Assembly: GCA_959347315.1 (NCBI GenBank) | Contig: OY365810.1 | Span: forward strand, 19,976,358 to 20,040,357 | DNA length: 64,000 bases | Reading direction: 5' to 3' | DNA from: Bimastos eiseni | Lineage: Eukaryota; Annelida; Clitellata; Crassiclitellata; Lumbricidae | Notes under the pieces: model-generated | Database searches by the model: none | Told to the model about the DNA's origin: nothing | Seen by the model: only the letters and a program-made list of their open reading frames with translations | Made by a program: the position numbers and the translations under genes | Part shown: positions 46,651 to 57,935 of the stretch, piece after piece | How the letters are laid out: each line of letters opens with the position of its first letter | How positions within the stretch are numbered: position 1 is the stretch's first letter

Positions 46651-47645
46651 AAGGTAAAAAGTGAATATTTTAATTTTAGGGAGGCGAGGTCTATTTTTAA
46701 AAGCTGCTGGGATGTGCAAATAAACTAGGTCTCAGCCAGGTTGGCCCCAGGCGGTTTGATGACATTCATGCCTACATTGTCTCCATGGCCCGGCTCACTA
46801 GGAATCTATGTTGGAGTCAGATGTGACAACCTCACTTCATGGTTTGATTCGGAGTACAAAAACATTGCACAGAGCAGCTAGACGAGTTGGGCACTTTGTG
46901 AGCAGGACAGGACTGGATATGGACCACAGCAAAGTTGGTTCTGAGGAAAAAGCACTCAATTTTTCGGGTCAAGGAGATTTTGATCACACATCACTCCAAG
47001 AGTCCATTATCTACTGCAGAGGATGTGTTCTGAATGACTAAAAGAAAGGTGAGGTGTCTACAAAAAGGAAGAGGACTTCTCAGTTCCAATAATGTTTTAT
47101 CAACATAATGCAACCATCATCAGTTCAAAATGTTCTTTGACAAAGATCAAAGCCTACTTCCACTGGATTTTCAGCCAAATACATATGCATTCAACCTCAA
47201 ACTAGCCTTTCTTCTGCAAGAATTTTTAAAAGGTGTCCATCAGCGATAAGTTTAACTTTTACTTCTAAAAACGTGTACATTATTTTGAACTTTCATCCGT
47301 TAAAACCGGTTTCTAAATCAAAGTGGACATTTTTAAAGAAAGCAATTTGTAATATAATTAAATAAGTGATGTTTAGAAATTATGACATTGAAATGAAATG
47401 ATTTATAGCTATTATAGCAAAGCATTTTCTGGTGGTACACCAAAACCAGGCTGTAATCATATGAATATTCAGTAGATAGATCAGACCACTAAGACTGAGA
47501 GGCAGCCTATGGAGGGTCAATTATTGAGTTTTGGGTTATTTTGGAACATCAACAATTATCCATTGTTGTCATGTTGAGTTGGTTGTATTTTGCGTTTGGA
47601 TTTGCTATGTGACACCTTAGCGATGTTTGTCCTTTGTTTTCTTAG
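46651..47645. other. SLC12A8-like intron 3, last part
   Basis: No exon or element end recognised. Confidence 0.4.
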
Positions 47646-47763
47646 GCAGTTGCCTGTTCATTGTGTGTTGTGGGGTTTGGAGAATCAATTGCTGCTCTCA
47701 TACATCATGACAACATTTGGATTTCGAGAGGAATAGCTGTGGCAATTCTTATCGTCCTTTTAG
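47646..47763 (+). CDS. SLC12A8: SLC12A8-like transporter, exon 4
   Basis: Acceptor TTGTTTTCTTAG, donor TTTTAG|GTGAAT. 118 bp reading AVACSLCVVGFGESIAALIH, HDNIWISRGIAVAILIVLL plus one base of a glycine codon (phase 1). In vertebrates the same position has a G-F-A-E-S-I motif, then N-I-W-x-x-R-G-I and a hydrophobic helix. The GFGES motif is well kept. It joins exon 3 in phase 0 and exon 5 in phase 1. Confidence 0.92.
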
Positions 47764-49187
47764 GTGAATGTATTATTACGTTGCAAGATATGTTAGTCAC
47801 TATCTGAAGTTAGTTTTGCTACTATTGAGATGATCACTCACTTATTACACACCTCTTTCCACTAGTGTTGTTTTCGTTAACAAAAATGAAAATCTCAATT
47901 AACGAAATTTACACGTTTTCGTTAACGAAAACTGAGACTAAAACGACATTACGAAGACAGGAAGAACTAAAACGAGCTTTGTGGCAATTAGAACTGAAAC
48001 GAAACGAAAATAGATGCTAAACTAAAACGATATTTAGCCAGAATAAGACAAATATTTCTGATTGAAAATGTTCCGGAGTTAGGCACATACTTATTGTTTG
48101 CATGATTTGTACATAATTCTGCAAATGATGTTACGTTATGCCATACAGTACCTCTTCTAGTAATTGTTCATCTATGTTAAGACACACGAGGAGGATGAGA
48201 TGTGTCGACTTCCGGTTACTGTTCAACGCGAATCCTATATTTTTTATTTAGCAAAAATTTATAGTAGCTTTTTATAGTTTATAGTTATTATTTATAGTTG
48301 TGAAAAACTGCAAAAGTTAACTTATTTAATTAAGAAATGAAGATATTTTCATTTCTCTCATCTTTGGCCTCATGTGTAAAGAATGTCAATGGTAGACCAT
48401 AATAATTATGGTATACCATAACATTGACATTCGATTAGAAATAAATAAGAATTAAAGAATTATTGCTATGGCTTAAATTGATATTAAATTCCTAAAGCTG
48501 TAGTTAGCATGCTTAAGCTAAACTATAATTAGCTTACTTAAACTAAAATCAGCTACCTAAAGCTAAAACTTTTATTGACAAACTAAAACTAACTAAATCA
48601 TAACTGACAAAACTAAAACTAACTAAAACTATAATTGAGACACAAAAGCTACAACGAAAACTATAACTATAATTCAGAAACAATCGTAACTAAAATTAAA
48701 ACCAAAAATGAAGACTAACAATCATAACTAAACTAAAACTAAAATTAATACATTATCAAAACAAAGCTACTTTCCACGGCAGTCCTCAGAAGCTTCTTCC
48801 TGGAGTTGAAAAATTAGTTTGAAGCACCAACACACATGACTGCCATCTATAACTAAAACATCTGACATATGTGACCAGTCCGACCAAATTTGTTTCATAA
48901 AAATTAACTTTTTGACTGCATTTTTCCTATTATCTTGTTCGCATATGTTGCGATAACTGGTTTTGGTCAGATAAGTCACATATGGTTTTAAATGGCTCAA
49001 AAGTAAGTTGTTGATTTCTTATGATGCATTGGAATCTCAATTGCAACATTCACTTGTAATTAAAGTCACCAGAATTCTGCAGCACCCAAGCAGCTATGTC
49101 ATGAAAACAAGGTTATTCAAAACCAAAATCAGTGAGTAATCGTTATCAGAATCATAATGTCAAAGCGGCTAAAGCACCACTCGAAAG
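47764..49187. other. SLC12A8-like intron 4, first part, with an AAACTAAAACT-rich repeat
   Basis: 47868-48760 opens with AGTGTTGTTTTCGTTAACAA and ends in a dense AACTAAAACTAA tract. Resembles the ends of a hAT-like repeat, but I found no matching right end or target duplication. No exon seen. Confidence 0.45.
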
Positions 49188-49722
49188 CAGTGTTGGGCAC
49201 GAGACCAAAACCTCGAGACTAAGACCGAGACCAAGACCGAGAGGTCCAAGGCCAAAACCAAGATCGGGTGGTCCGAGACCAAGACCAAGACCGAGGGTCC
49301 AAAACCAAGACCATGCCGATGCTTTTTTATAAACAATTCAATTTATTAAGACGCTAAAACGGAATACCATGCTTAAAACATTAATTTTATTGCTGAAGAA
49401 TACTAATATTAATAATAGTGCAGAAACAGTTTTACCGGCCAGTCTGAACTTTTGCGGGTTCAACCCTTGACTTCAGCCTGAGAGTATCACATCATAAATT
49501 ACTTACAGCTAGTATATGATACGTAAATACTAAAGACAAGTAGGTTAACGTTCTGTCTGGATGATGTGGCCTACTTGTACTCTAAATTGTAGGTTAACAG
49601 TGACTACATGTACGTGGCCAACCACATAATTATTAGATTGTTCCAGAACCTTGAAATTTTTGAAAGCAAATTTTGAAATGGCTGGTTTCGTTGCAAATAC
49701 ATTTTTTGCCCACTCTACTGTA

Positions 49723-51108
49723 CAGGGTGGTGCAAAGAAAGTGGGACCGCCTAGTATAATATCAAATTATTAATTTTTTTGCTAACTTTTCTTCTATGAA
49801 AAACAAGTAAATTGTTGCCCTATGATAGTCTATACAAAATCAGAAATCAAATTCAATGTGTCCTCCTCGTTTCTAAACGTCTGCGCCGCTGGTCAATGCT
49901 TCTGTTTATAAACCGCTGAGAGAGTTTTTGCCACTCTTCAACGATGGCCAATTTCAATTGATCTATTGTTGCAAATTTACGACGAAGGTAGACTTTTTGC
50001 TGGAAGGCACCCCAAATAGCATAATCTACTGGGTTTAGGTCCGGGCTATTTGGGGGCCACATGTCTGGTTCGATGAAGCTGACATTCTCCCGAAGAAGAA
50101 GGTTTATCGTGTTTCTTGCCGTATGCGAAGGGGCTCCGTCCTGTTGCAGTGTCCAATTTTGCCGATTACATCTCGCTCGAATATCCGGAAGCAATCCTTG
50201 TATTAAGACGTGATTGCAATAATACTCACTGTTCACTTTCGCTCCAGGTTCAACAAACACCACACTGGTTTTTCCCATCCGAGACACACCAACCGAAACC
50301 ATGATGCCACGACTGAAATGTTCACGTTCGCGTACGAGTCTCGTTGCTGGAACTTGTTGTTTCTTTATTGCATCAGAATAAACACGATCATTTTGAGAAT
50401 TAACCGGTGTGGCGAGAGTAAATGTCTTTTCGTCTGTAAACCAAATACTTCGTACACTTCTCTCGTTTGGAAATCTGTCAAGTAACTGTTGACTTTGCTG
50501 CAGGCGTTTAAATTTGCAGTTTTCGTTTATAACCTGCCCTATTACGCGTTTGTATGTTTGAAGTTGCAAATCTTGCTTTAGCATGCGTTGCACTGTTCTT
50601 CGTGATATGCCAGTTTCTCTTTCAATTTCCCGTGGACTCTTCTGGCTGTGAGGATTATCATCCTGGCTACAAATCAGCTCACTCACACGCTGAATATTTG
50701 GTGCTGTTCTAACGAACTTTGGGCGGCCGCTTCCAGATTTACGCGCTGTCGTACCATTGGCATCAATTTGTTTACAAAGTCGATTAAGACTTGTTTTACT
50801 CCAGGCTTTATTTGTAAACTCAGTAATCATTCGCCTAGCTCCCCATTGTTTTTCAATTCGCAAATGTTTTATGAGAATACGATCTTCTGCTGTTATTTTT
50901 GTCATTTTATAAACAGTGCAAAAATTACATAAACTATAAAAATGACCTAAACTATGAAGATGACGACCTGAACTTCACGAAATAGTGACGTCATACGTTG
51001 GGTTAGTGAGTAATGATTATTTTACAGTAAAAAAACCGCCTAAAACATAATTTCATATATTTTGCACAAGATTTCACGAGACGGTCCCACTTTCTTTGCG
51101 CCACCCTG
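49723..51108 (-). mobile_element. DD37D mariner-type transposon, apparently complete, 1386 bp
   Basis: Terminal inverted repeats of 27 bp, CAGGGTGGTGCAAAGAAAGT... at the left and its complement at the right, differ at one position. TA flanks both ends (49721-49722, 51109-51110). It contains one long open transposase frame. It interrupts hAT copy 3, so it is the younger insertion. Confidence 0.95.
49853..50905 (-). CDS. mariner-type transposase, DD37D, 350 aa, intact
   Basis: Full-length transposase of the IS630-Tc1-mariner superfamily, which excises and inserts its element by a DDE/D-type cut-and-paste reaction at TA sites. Residues 1-120 form two helix-turn-helix regions (ITAEDRILIKHLRIEKQWGA; ISRRTVQRMLKQDL) joined by a GSGRPK hook. 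The catalytic residues are Asp158 (IWFTDEKTF), Asp256 (LQQDGAPSHTA) and Asp294 (NSPDLNPVDYAIWG), with 37 residues between the last two: DD37D, the pattern of maT-like mariners. A basic C-terminus follows (RRRRLETRRTH). No stop or frameshift, length normal for the group. The start is the only ATG near the expected N-terminus. It lies in intron 4 antisense to the host gene. Confidence 0.95.
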   Translation of the reverse strand: MTKITAEDRILIKHLRIEKQWGARRMITEFTNKAWSKTSLNRLCKQIDANGTTARKSGSGRPKFVRTAPNIQRVSELICSQDDNPHSQKSPREIERETGISRRTVQRMLKQDLQLQTYKRVIGQVINENCKFKRLQQSQQLLDRFPNERSVRSIWFTDEKTFTLATPVNSQNDRVYSDAIKKQQVPATRLVREREHFSRGIMVSVGVSRMGKTSVVFVEPGAKVNSEYYCNHVLIQGLLPDIRARCNRQNWTLQQDGAPSHTARNTINLLLRENVSFIEPDMWPPNSPDLNPVDYAIWGAFQQKVYLRRKFATIDQLKLAIVEEWQKLSQRFINRSIDQRRRRLETRRTH

Positions 51109-51329
51109 TATATATAGATGTATATATAGATGGTCTAAACACCAGTTTCTCTAATTGAAAATAACCGACAAATATCAAAGAAATTGCTCTGATGTGGCAA
51201 ATGACCAAGAACGCTAACCTAAGACCAATCCCAAGACCGTTCCTTTAAGACCAAGACTGATGCATTCAAGACCAAGACCGCAGTTTTCCGGTCTCGAGAC
51301 CGTCTCGAGACCCTATTCCTGCTCGAAAG

Positions 51330-52240
51330 CCAAGCACAGGGCACCAGATTATTCATGAGTGCTGCATCAAATCAAATGAGTTGTCAAAAGAGTAGTCCAA
51401 GGAAAGGCAAAGTTCGGTTTCCAGAGAGTCAGAGGAGTCAGAGTAGCTGTTGACGGGGTTGGTATGATAAAACTTAGTTTCAAATCCAGATGGAAAGGTC
51501 AAGCAGTTCGAGAGAGAGCTATGATTGACGATGTTTGAAATTGGAGTGGTGAAGAATGTCTATGTAGAGACAAAAACTATTGGTGAAAGTATTGGTATTG
51601 GCATTGCAATACTTATTTTTTTCGTTTCAGTTTTAATACTTTTTGTCTCTACAGAGACATTTCATAGAAAGCAGAGTTGGTGTGCTGCTAGACTTCTTGA
51701 GGGTCGCTGTATAAATGCGTTTGTCAGATAGTTGCTGTAGTTTTGGTGAGAGCTTATTTCAGAGAGCTGATGCAGCAGCTTGGGCTAGAGAGTGACAACC
51801 AAACTATTAAGATGAGATGACAGAAGGGCTGAAGAGGATTGGTGGAACAGAGTGATTGAATTATAAATATACTTGCTGAAGTTGATATAGGTCATATAGG
51901 AGTATGAACAACTTACTTTAAGTTTGCATGTTCTTCTAATGACATGCATTTACCAAGCAGTGCTGAATATCCACAGTGGAGCAATAGAGTTCCAGCAGAT
52001 AAGGAGGTGCCAAGCAGTCAGTGCTGCACTGGACCAGCGCTGAGACCTGATGGGCAATGTGCTGCGGGTTAGAGAGCCAGTGAAGAACGTCCCCTGCATG
52101 TGCCCAGATACTCGATCAAACTTAGAAATGCGACCAACAAGGCGGCTGGCTATTCAATTCACTTCCTATGCCATAGTTGATGTGCTAATTTATTTATCAG
52201 CCTATAGTAAAATTTGCTTGCAATATGCTGATTGGTCCCC
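51330..52240. other. SLC12A8-like intron 4, middle part
   Basis: No exon seen. 51990-52150 (GAGAGCCAGTGAAGAACGTC) is related to the CR1 3' region at 46320. GGTATTGGCATTGCAATACT at 51592 resembles the inverse of 53630-53670. Confidence 0.45.
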
Positions 52241-52326
52241 TAAAAAGATTTGGTAGGAAGCGATTAGAATTGCCGGAATCAATCAAGATCCCGGCAATTC
52301 TAATCGCTTCCTACCAAATCTTTTTA
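52241..52326. repeat. perfect 36-bp inverted repeat with 14-base loop
   Basis: Arm TAAAAAGATTTGGTAGGAAG... (52241-52276) is exactly complementary to 52291-52326; the loop is AATCAATCAAGATC. Transcribed as part of intron 4, it would fold into a long fully paired hairpin. Confidence 0.97.
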
Positions 52327-52607
52327 AGATATCTTTATATGTGATGTTTTTTCGGAAAAGGGACCATAAGTCTCTCCACAGTTACTGAGAAAACTGGCGT
52401 CAAAGTGAGCATGGGTGAATTTTGGTCAAAAGGAGTTCTAAGCGATATCATATGCATTGATGTGACTGGTAAAGATTGATTAATGATAATTTCAAAAAAT
52501 CTTACTTTGTGTTCATAAAACTTTAATTGTGACTAATAATTTTCTATACCTAGGGCCTACATAACACAGTAAAAGCTTCAACTTCATAACTCCTAATTAA
52601 CATGGAT

Positions 52608-52730
52608 GGTTCCCGGACAATTCGGCGCCGGACAATTCGGCGCCGGACAATTCGGTGCCGGACAGTTTGACGCGCAGACAATTTGGCGACGGACGATTCG
52701 GCGATGGACAATTCGGTGCCGGATGAGTTT
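52608..52730. repeat. GGACAATTCGGCGCC tandem array
   Basis: About seven units of ~15 bp (GGACAATTCGGCGCC, GGACAATTCGGTGCC, GACAATTTGGCGAC, GGACGATTCGGCGAT). It directly abuts the left arm of the inverted repeat at 52735-53083. Confidence 0.92.
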
Positions 52731-52734
52731 GTAG

Positions 52735-53083
52735 GTGCATTTAGACCAGATATCGGTATGTAGTGACTGGCATTTTGAAAACATTCAGAATGGGAGCAGA
52801 TTAAAGAGTACAGTAACGTTAAGTCATGGATTTATCAACTTCTACTGCCGTTAGTAAATACTATGTGAGTCGGAAACCTAAATCGATGTAAATTGTAATA
52901 TTCTTTAGTTTTCTCTACAGTGGAGGACTACTCTAGTTAGAAGGTGACACAGTCCCTATGTGATGACTATGACTCTACAATAGCCAAACATGTACTAGAT
53001 AATATGGAGAATATTATTTCGCTCCCATTCTGAATATTTAAAAAATGTCAGTTACTACATACCGATATCTGGTCTAAATACAC
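52735..53083. mobile_element. inverted-repeat element, 63-bp arms, 223-bp loop
   Basis: Left arm 52735-52797 (GTGCATTTAGACCAGATATC ... AATGGGAGC) and right arm 53021-53083 (GCTCCCATTCTGAAT ... TTAGACC complement) are about 89% complementary. Together with the tandem array on the left it looks like a foldback element. No coding capacity. Confidence 0.8.
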
Positions 53084-54721
53084 TTACAATTGTGTGAATA
53101 ACAATGTAACAGTGATCACATGTTAGTGACGATGCCATCGTAATCATGCAACAACTTGTTTTAGAACTAAGCAATAATTAGACACAATGTATAAGAAATT
53201 CAGAATCAACACAGAAGTGAATGGTCCGCTAAAAAATAGCCTAACCTTTGTAACCTTCCCCGATGCTTTACTGTAGGCCTATTCCAGCTATTTCCGAGCT
53301 GTTGTCCAATCGTTGCAAAATCCCCTTCCGGGATGCCCGACAGTTTGAGATGTGATTCTACGTACTAATCCAAAGTGAAATAAACTAATTGTCGCAAATT
53401 AAAGCAAACGAAGTAGTCTTTTACCTACCTCTATTCAATTGAAAAACAGAGGCACAACAACTAGCGTTACTTTTACAAAATCGTACAACATTCGCATCAG
53501 AAAGTTCTCGTAGCAGGTCATTAGTGAAATATTTCTGAAATCAAGTAGGCTGGCCCCATAGTCACTCAGAATGCGTTTGTACATATATGGAGGTCCAGGG
53601 CTGTTAGCAATACCAATATCAATACTTTTTCTTGAAAGTATTGCAATACCAATACTTTCACCAATACTTTTTGACGAGCAAATTTCCTGTTTATTCACAC
53701 AAAACATGTGCTAAAGAAAAAGGAGTATAATTGCAATGTTAGTTTGCATACAGTAAAGCAGTATAATTACAATTATACTCAAAGATCAGTATAATTACAA
53801 TAATAATTTTTACATAAAAAATCAGAATAACTACAATTATTATCAAAATTATTATTTTAAAAATTTGTACTACTCAAGTGTGCTACACCATGGTCTATCA
53901 GTAATGCGCTTGCTCGCGTAGCATGCGGATGACTCCGTGTAACGACCCTGAACAAGTTGTTTGCGCACTCGTGCCTCTGTCACCAAGCATTAAACTGGGA
54001 AGTAAACGGCAAGTCCTGCGATGTCACTGGCCTCGTGTCCAGGACCTCTGAGCGAATTCATCGGTGAAGTTTGACTACAGAGCTCTGACCAGAAATTGTG
54101 ACTCGGCTACAGTTGTAAAAATCAGTCCATCACTTCAATAAAAAAATACTAGTTAACAAAATCCCAGGGGAGGCTCACGCCTCTGCACCTCAATGGTAAC
54201 GACACCACTGAACTGTATAGATTCAACCTCCCCAGTTCTAGTTTCTTTGTCTTTGATTTATCCTCCAGCTTTGTGCACCTGTAGTCAAGTTTCCATGGTC
54301 GTCTCCTGTGTATTGTAACAAAATTTGAATCAAATGTTACACTTCTCAACTCCGTCCAATAACAGCTGCAATATTTCTTACAGTTCAATAATTCCATTGT
54401 CCAATGACCAATTTCTCTGACAGTGGTCATCACAATAACGAATTCACTTCATTGATCTCGCTAACTCTTCTTCTACAACTGGTCACACATATCTATTTTA
54501 ATTATACCTGTGGTGCTGGTCTTTAAATGCTGGAAATTAACAGTTAAAACTTAATTGAATCACTTATCCACTACATGTAGCTATGCATACAGTAAGCCAG
54601 GACAATTCTAATAATATTTAGTAAGAGAGAATGTGTAACATAAGGACATTGTTACAATGCTACAATTGCTGTTTAATGACAATGTTACACTAGTGTAATG
54701 CATTGACACTTTACTTGCTAG
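53084..54721. other. SLC12A8-like intron 4, last part
   Basis: No exon seen. 53600-53690 (GGGCTGTTAGCAATACCAAT, repeated CCAATACTTTC) is a fragment of a hAT-like repeat. ATAATTACAAT-type words repeat at 53750-53840. Confidence 0.45.
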
Positions 54722-54835
54722 GTATAAATGTTGCTGGGGTGAAGTGGGTCATAAGACTTCAACTGATTCTTCTCATCATCTTGTTTGTTGCTGTACTGGA
54801 CTTCACTGTTGGATCCTTTGTGCACACAGATCCAG
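54722..54835 (+). CDS. SLC12A8: SLC12A8-like transporter, exon 5
   Basis: Acceptor TTACTTGCTAG, donor CCAG|GTACAG, 114 bp, phase 1 in and out. Reads (G)[37 protein letters not shown]. The vertebrate protein has G-I-N-L-A-G-V-K-W-I-I-R-L-Q followed by a hydrophobic helix and L-D-F-x-V-G-S-F at this point, so this is a near-exact match in the most conserved stretch. Confidence 0.95.
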
Positions 54836-55284
54836 GTACAGGTCTCAGAGTCACGACAGACACTGACTCTACCAATCTAATGTTATCTAATCTGGAGATT
54901 TCTATCATAAACACAAGGCATCAATCTTTGTCTTTTTGCACACTTTCACTGGAATAAATACTGGATAAAAACTGAAGGGTTCATTAAAGTGTGGATTTAT
55001 TAATCTCATATCAAACTTTGTAGGAAAACATTCCTCTATCACTTTAACCAGGCCAAAATATATGAAAGACGTGACTTGATATACGGTCGTCTAGAAAACA
55101 TAGAATGTACAGCTCGTAGGCAATTCATGAGCACAGAGAACTGAGGAGGGCCAGCATCATGAGCCATTTTAATCTGGATCTATACATAAGGAATATTATA
55201 GGCTAAAGAGGGAACCTGTTGCATGAAATTAAGACAACCTGCAGATGAGATATGACAAACAATGATACAGTGATGCAAGCAGAT
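54836..55284. other. SLC12A8-like intron 5, first part
   Basis: No further exon or element end seen. Confidence 0.4.
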
Positions 55285-57935
55285 GTGCTAGATGGGAAGA
55301 AACAAGCACCCAGATGAACTTCACCAGATCCAGCAGAAAATCGTGGAAACTCCTGCACAGATTGGGTGCTGTCCAACAACAGGCACCACGATGCCGACTT
55401 CCAGTCACTCCTAACCAAGTCGCCAGCCATTTGGTGAAAGCATCCAAAGCTCCTCTCAATCGAACAATCCAGCGAAGGGTCCACGACGAATGGAGATAAT
55501 TTCGAAGGTCAAACGGCCCTCTCTTGTCCGTCACCCCGGTGACCCTCACACCTCACAGAGCTGAGCGCCATACTGGATCACATAAAGCCGGGCACCGCTG
55601 CTGGGTACGACAACATCTCCCTGGAATTCCTAAAGAACCTTGGCCCTCGAGCCCTGGCATAGTTAGCTGGGCTGCTTACCCGGTCCTTGACAGAGAAAAG
55701 GATGCCAGTCATCTGGAGAAGAGCCAAGGTCATAGCCATACTAAAGCCAGGATAATATGCCAACCAAGTCTCCAGCTACCAGCCAATATCTCTCCTGTCA
55801 GTGGTATTCAAGACTCTGGAATGCATTATCCTGCAGCGCCTGACCCCTGACGTAGAAGCCATCCTAAACATCGACAAGGCAGAAGCACCTACGACCAAGT
55901 AGTCGCCCTGACAACATTCATAGAGAACGGCTTCCAGGAGGGGTTAAAGACAGGTGCGATTTTCCTAGACCTGACCGCGGCCTATGATACGGTCTGGCAC
56001 AAGGGCCTCTTCATCAAGCTAACTGGCGCCCTTCCACCATGGGTAACCCTCGCAATAGAGATTTTGCTGAAGGACAGATTCTTGAGGGTCCACTTTGAGG
56101 AGAAGGAAACCAGAGCCTGAAAGAAACAACCAAATGGCCTCCTGCAGTGCTACATAAACGACCTCCCCGCTACAACGTCCAGAAAATTAGCTTATTCAGA
56201 CAATGTTTGTCTTGGCGCCAAGGCAAGATCCTATGAGGAGCTGGAATTCACCCTGAACACAGATATCTTCAGACTAGTGCAGTTCTGCCAAGACTGGAGA
56301 CTCCAGTCAAGTGCCACAAAAACAATCACTAGCATCTTCCACTTGCACAACGCAAGTGCATCCCGTCAGTTGAGGATCGTCATGAATGGGAGTCTTCTGA
56401 GGCACGAACCCACCCCAACATACCTGGGGGTTACTTTGGACATTTTGCAGACTAGAAACAACATCCTAGCAAGGATGTGGTCTCGAGACCGGAAAACTGC
56501 GGTCTTGGTCTTGGTCTCGAATGCATCGGTCTTGGTCTCGGACCATTGGTCTTGGTCTTAGGTTAGCGTTCTTGGTCATTTGCCGTATCAGGTGCAATTT
56601 CTTTGATATTTATCAGTTATTTTTGATTATTAGAGACACCAGATGTTTAAACCCTATGCGATTTTTATCGATCTATGATGTGCTGACCATCTATATATAC
56701 TTGTTACTATGGGCAAAAAAATGCATTTGCCATGGAACCAACCAATTCAAAATTTGCTTTCACAAATGTCAAGGTTTTGGAACAATCTAATAATTATGTG
56801 GTCGGCCACGTGTAGTCACTGTTAACCTACAATTCCGAGTACAAGTAGGACTGCACAGTTTAAACGGAACGTTAACCTACTTGTTCAGATGTCTTAAAGT
56901 ATTTACCTATCGCATAGTGTAAGTAATTTATAATGTGATATTCTCAGGCCAAAGCCAATTAGGGCTGAACCCGCAAAAGTTCAGACTGACAGGTAAAACT
57001 GTTTTCTGGACCATTATTAAGATTAGTATTCTTCCGCAATAACATTAATGTTTTAAGCGTCTTATTCTGTTATAGCGTCTAAATAAATTGAATTGTTTAT
57101 AAAAAAGCTAGAGTCTTGGCCTCGGTCTTGGTCTCGGACAACCCGGTCTTGGTCTTGGTCTCGGATCGCCCTGTCTTGGTCTCGAGGTTTTGGTCTCGTG
57201 CCCAACACTGCATCCTAGGCAGAATGGCTGGCTCAACATAGGGGCAGACGCCAGCACCATCCGAACATCAACCCTGGCACTATGCTATTCGGTAGCTGAA
57301 TACTGTGCATTGGTATGAGAGCGCTTGGCCCACACGGACCTGGTAGATGTCCAGCTCAATGCAACAATGAGAATTATAACGGGGACTGTATGAGCCGCCC
57401 ACACGCTCTGGCTGCCTGTTCTCAGCAACATCGTGCCCCAACATGTGTCGTGCTGAACTGACATCAAACCTCTTACACAAGATCCTGTGTAAGCCGGTCT
57501 TGCCACTCCATTCCGACCTGACCACCCAACCAAACCTGCCTGTCCTCACGACACCCGCTTTCCTTGATCACCCTCCTCCAGGCGGCACCAACGGTCGCCC
57601 TTTGGAGGGCAGAGTGGGTGGAGACGAAGGTCGCAAACAAATTCCTGATTGATGACCCGACCAGCGAACCACCCGGCATGGACCTACCTCGCTGGCTTTG
57701 GTCACTCCTAAACGTTTCCGCACAAGCCACAGCCACTGTGAAGTTGATCTTAGATGGTCCCAGGCCACGTCGGTCTTGTGTGAATGTGGCGAGGTGCAGA
57801 CGATGTTCCACACAGTGGAAGACTGCGCAATAACAAGACTTCCGGGCGATCTCCAAACCCTTCACAGGGTCGAGCAGGCTGGAAGGACCTGGCTCAGCAA
57901 GCAAATAATAACAAGTGTATAACTGTATATATGTC
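55285..57935 (+). pseudogene. non-LTR retrotransposon (Jockey/RTE-X-like), interrupted by a hAT element
   Basis: Plus-strand order: MNFTRSSRKSWKLLHRLGAV; PGTAAGYDNISLEFLKNLGP; YQPISLLSVVFKTLECIILQ RLTP; GAIFLDLTAAYDTVWHKGLF; YINDLPATTSRKLAYSDNVC; PTPTYLGVTLD; NNILARM, then after the insertion ILGRMAGST, and further SNLLHKILCKPVLPLHSDLT. The order is that of a RT palm/thumb and C-terminus. The polymerase motif is Y-S-D-N (56193-56204) instead of Y-A-D-D. Stops and frameshifts occur at several points. In intron 5, same strand as the host gene. Confidence 0.8.
56470..57210. mobile_element. hAT element, CAGTGTTGGGC family, copy 4 (741 bp, reversed)
   Basis: Right end GAGACCAAAACC complement up to GTGCCCAACACTG; left end CAAGGATGTGGTCTCGAGAC. 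Flanked by an exact 8-bp duplication CATCCTAG (56462-56469, 57211-57218). Interior matches copies 1 and 3 in reverse orientation. It split the RT remnant between ...NNIL and GRMAGST. Confidence 0.93.

Larger units (their letters stand above)
49188..51321. mobile_element. hAT element, CAGTGTTGGGC family, copy 3, interrupted by a mariner
   Basis: Starts CAGTGTTGGGCACGAGACCA and ends CGAGACCCTATTCCTG, flanked by the exact 8-bp duplication CTCGAAAG (49180-49187, 51322-51329). Without the 1.4-kb mariner inside, it is ~746 bp, near copy 4 (741 bp). No transposase. In intron 4 of the SLC12A8-like gene. Confidence 0.93.

Noticed and set aside
47868..48760. Complete hAT element starting AGTGTTGTTTTCGTTAAC
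   Set aside because: No matching right terminal repeat and no 8-bp duplication found; kept as repeat-rich intron.
52241..52326. microRNA gene
   Set aside because: Pairing is perfect over 36 bp with no bulges, unlike normal pre-miRNAs; no evidence for expression. Reported only as an inverted repeat.
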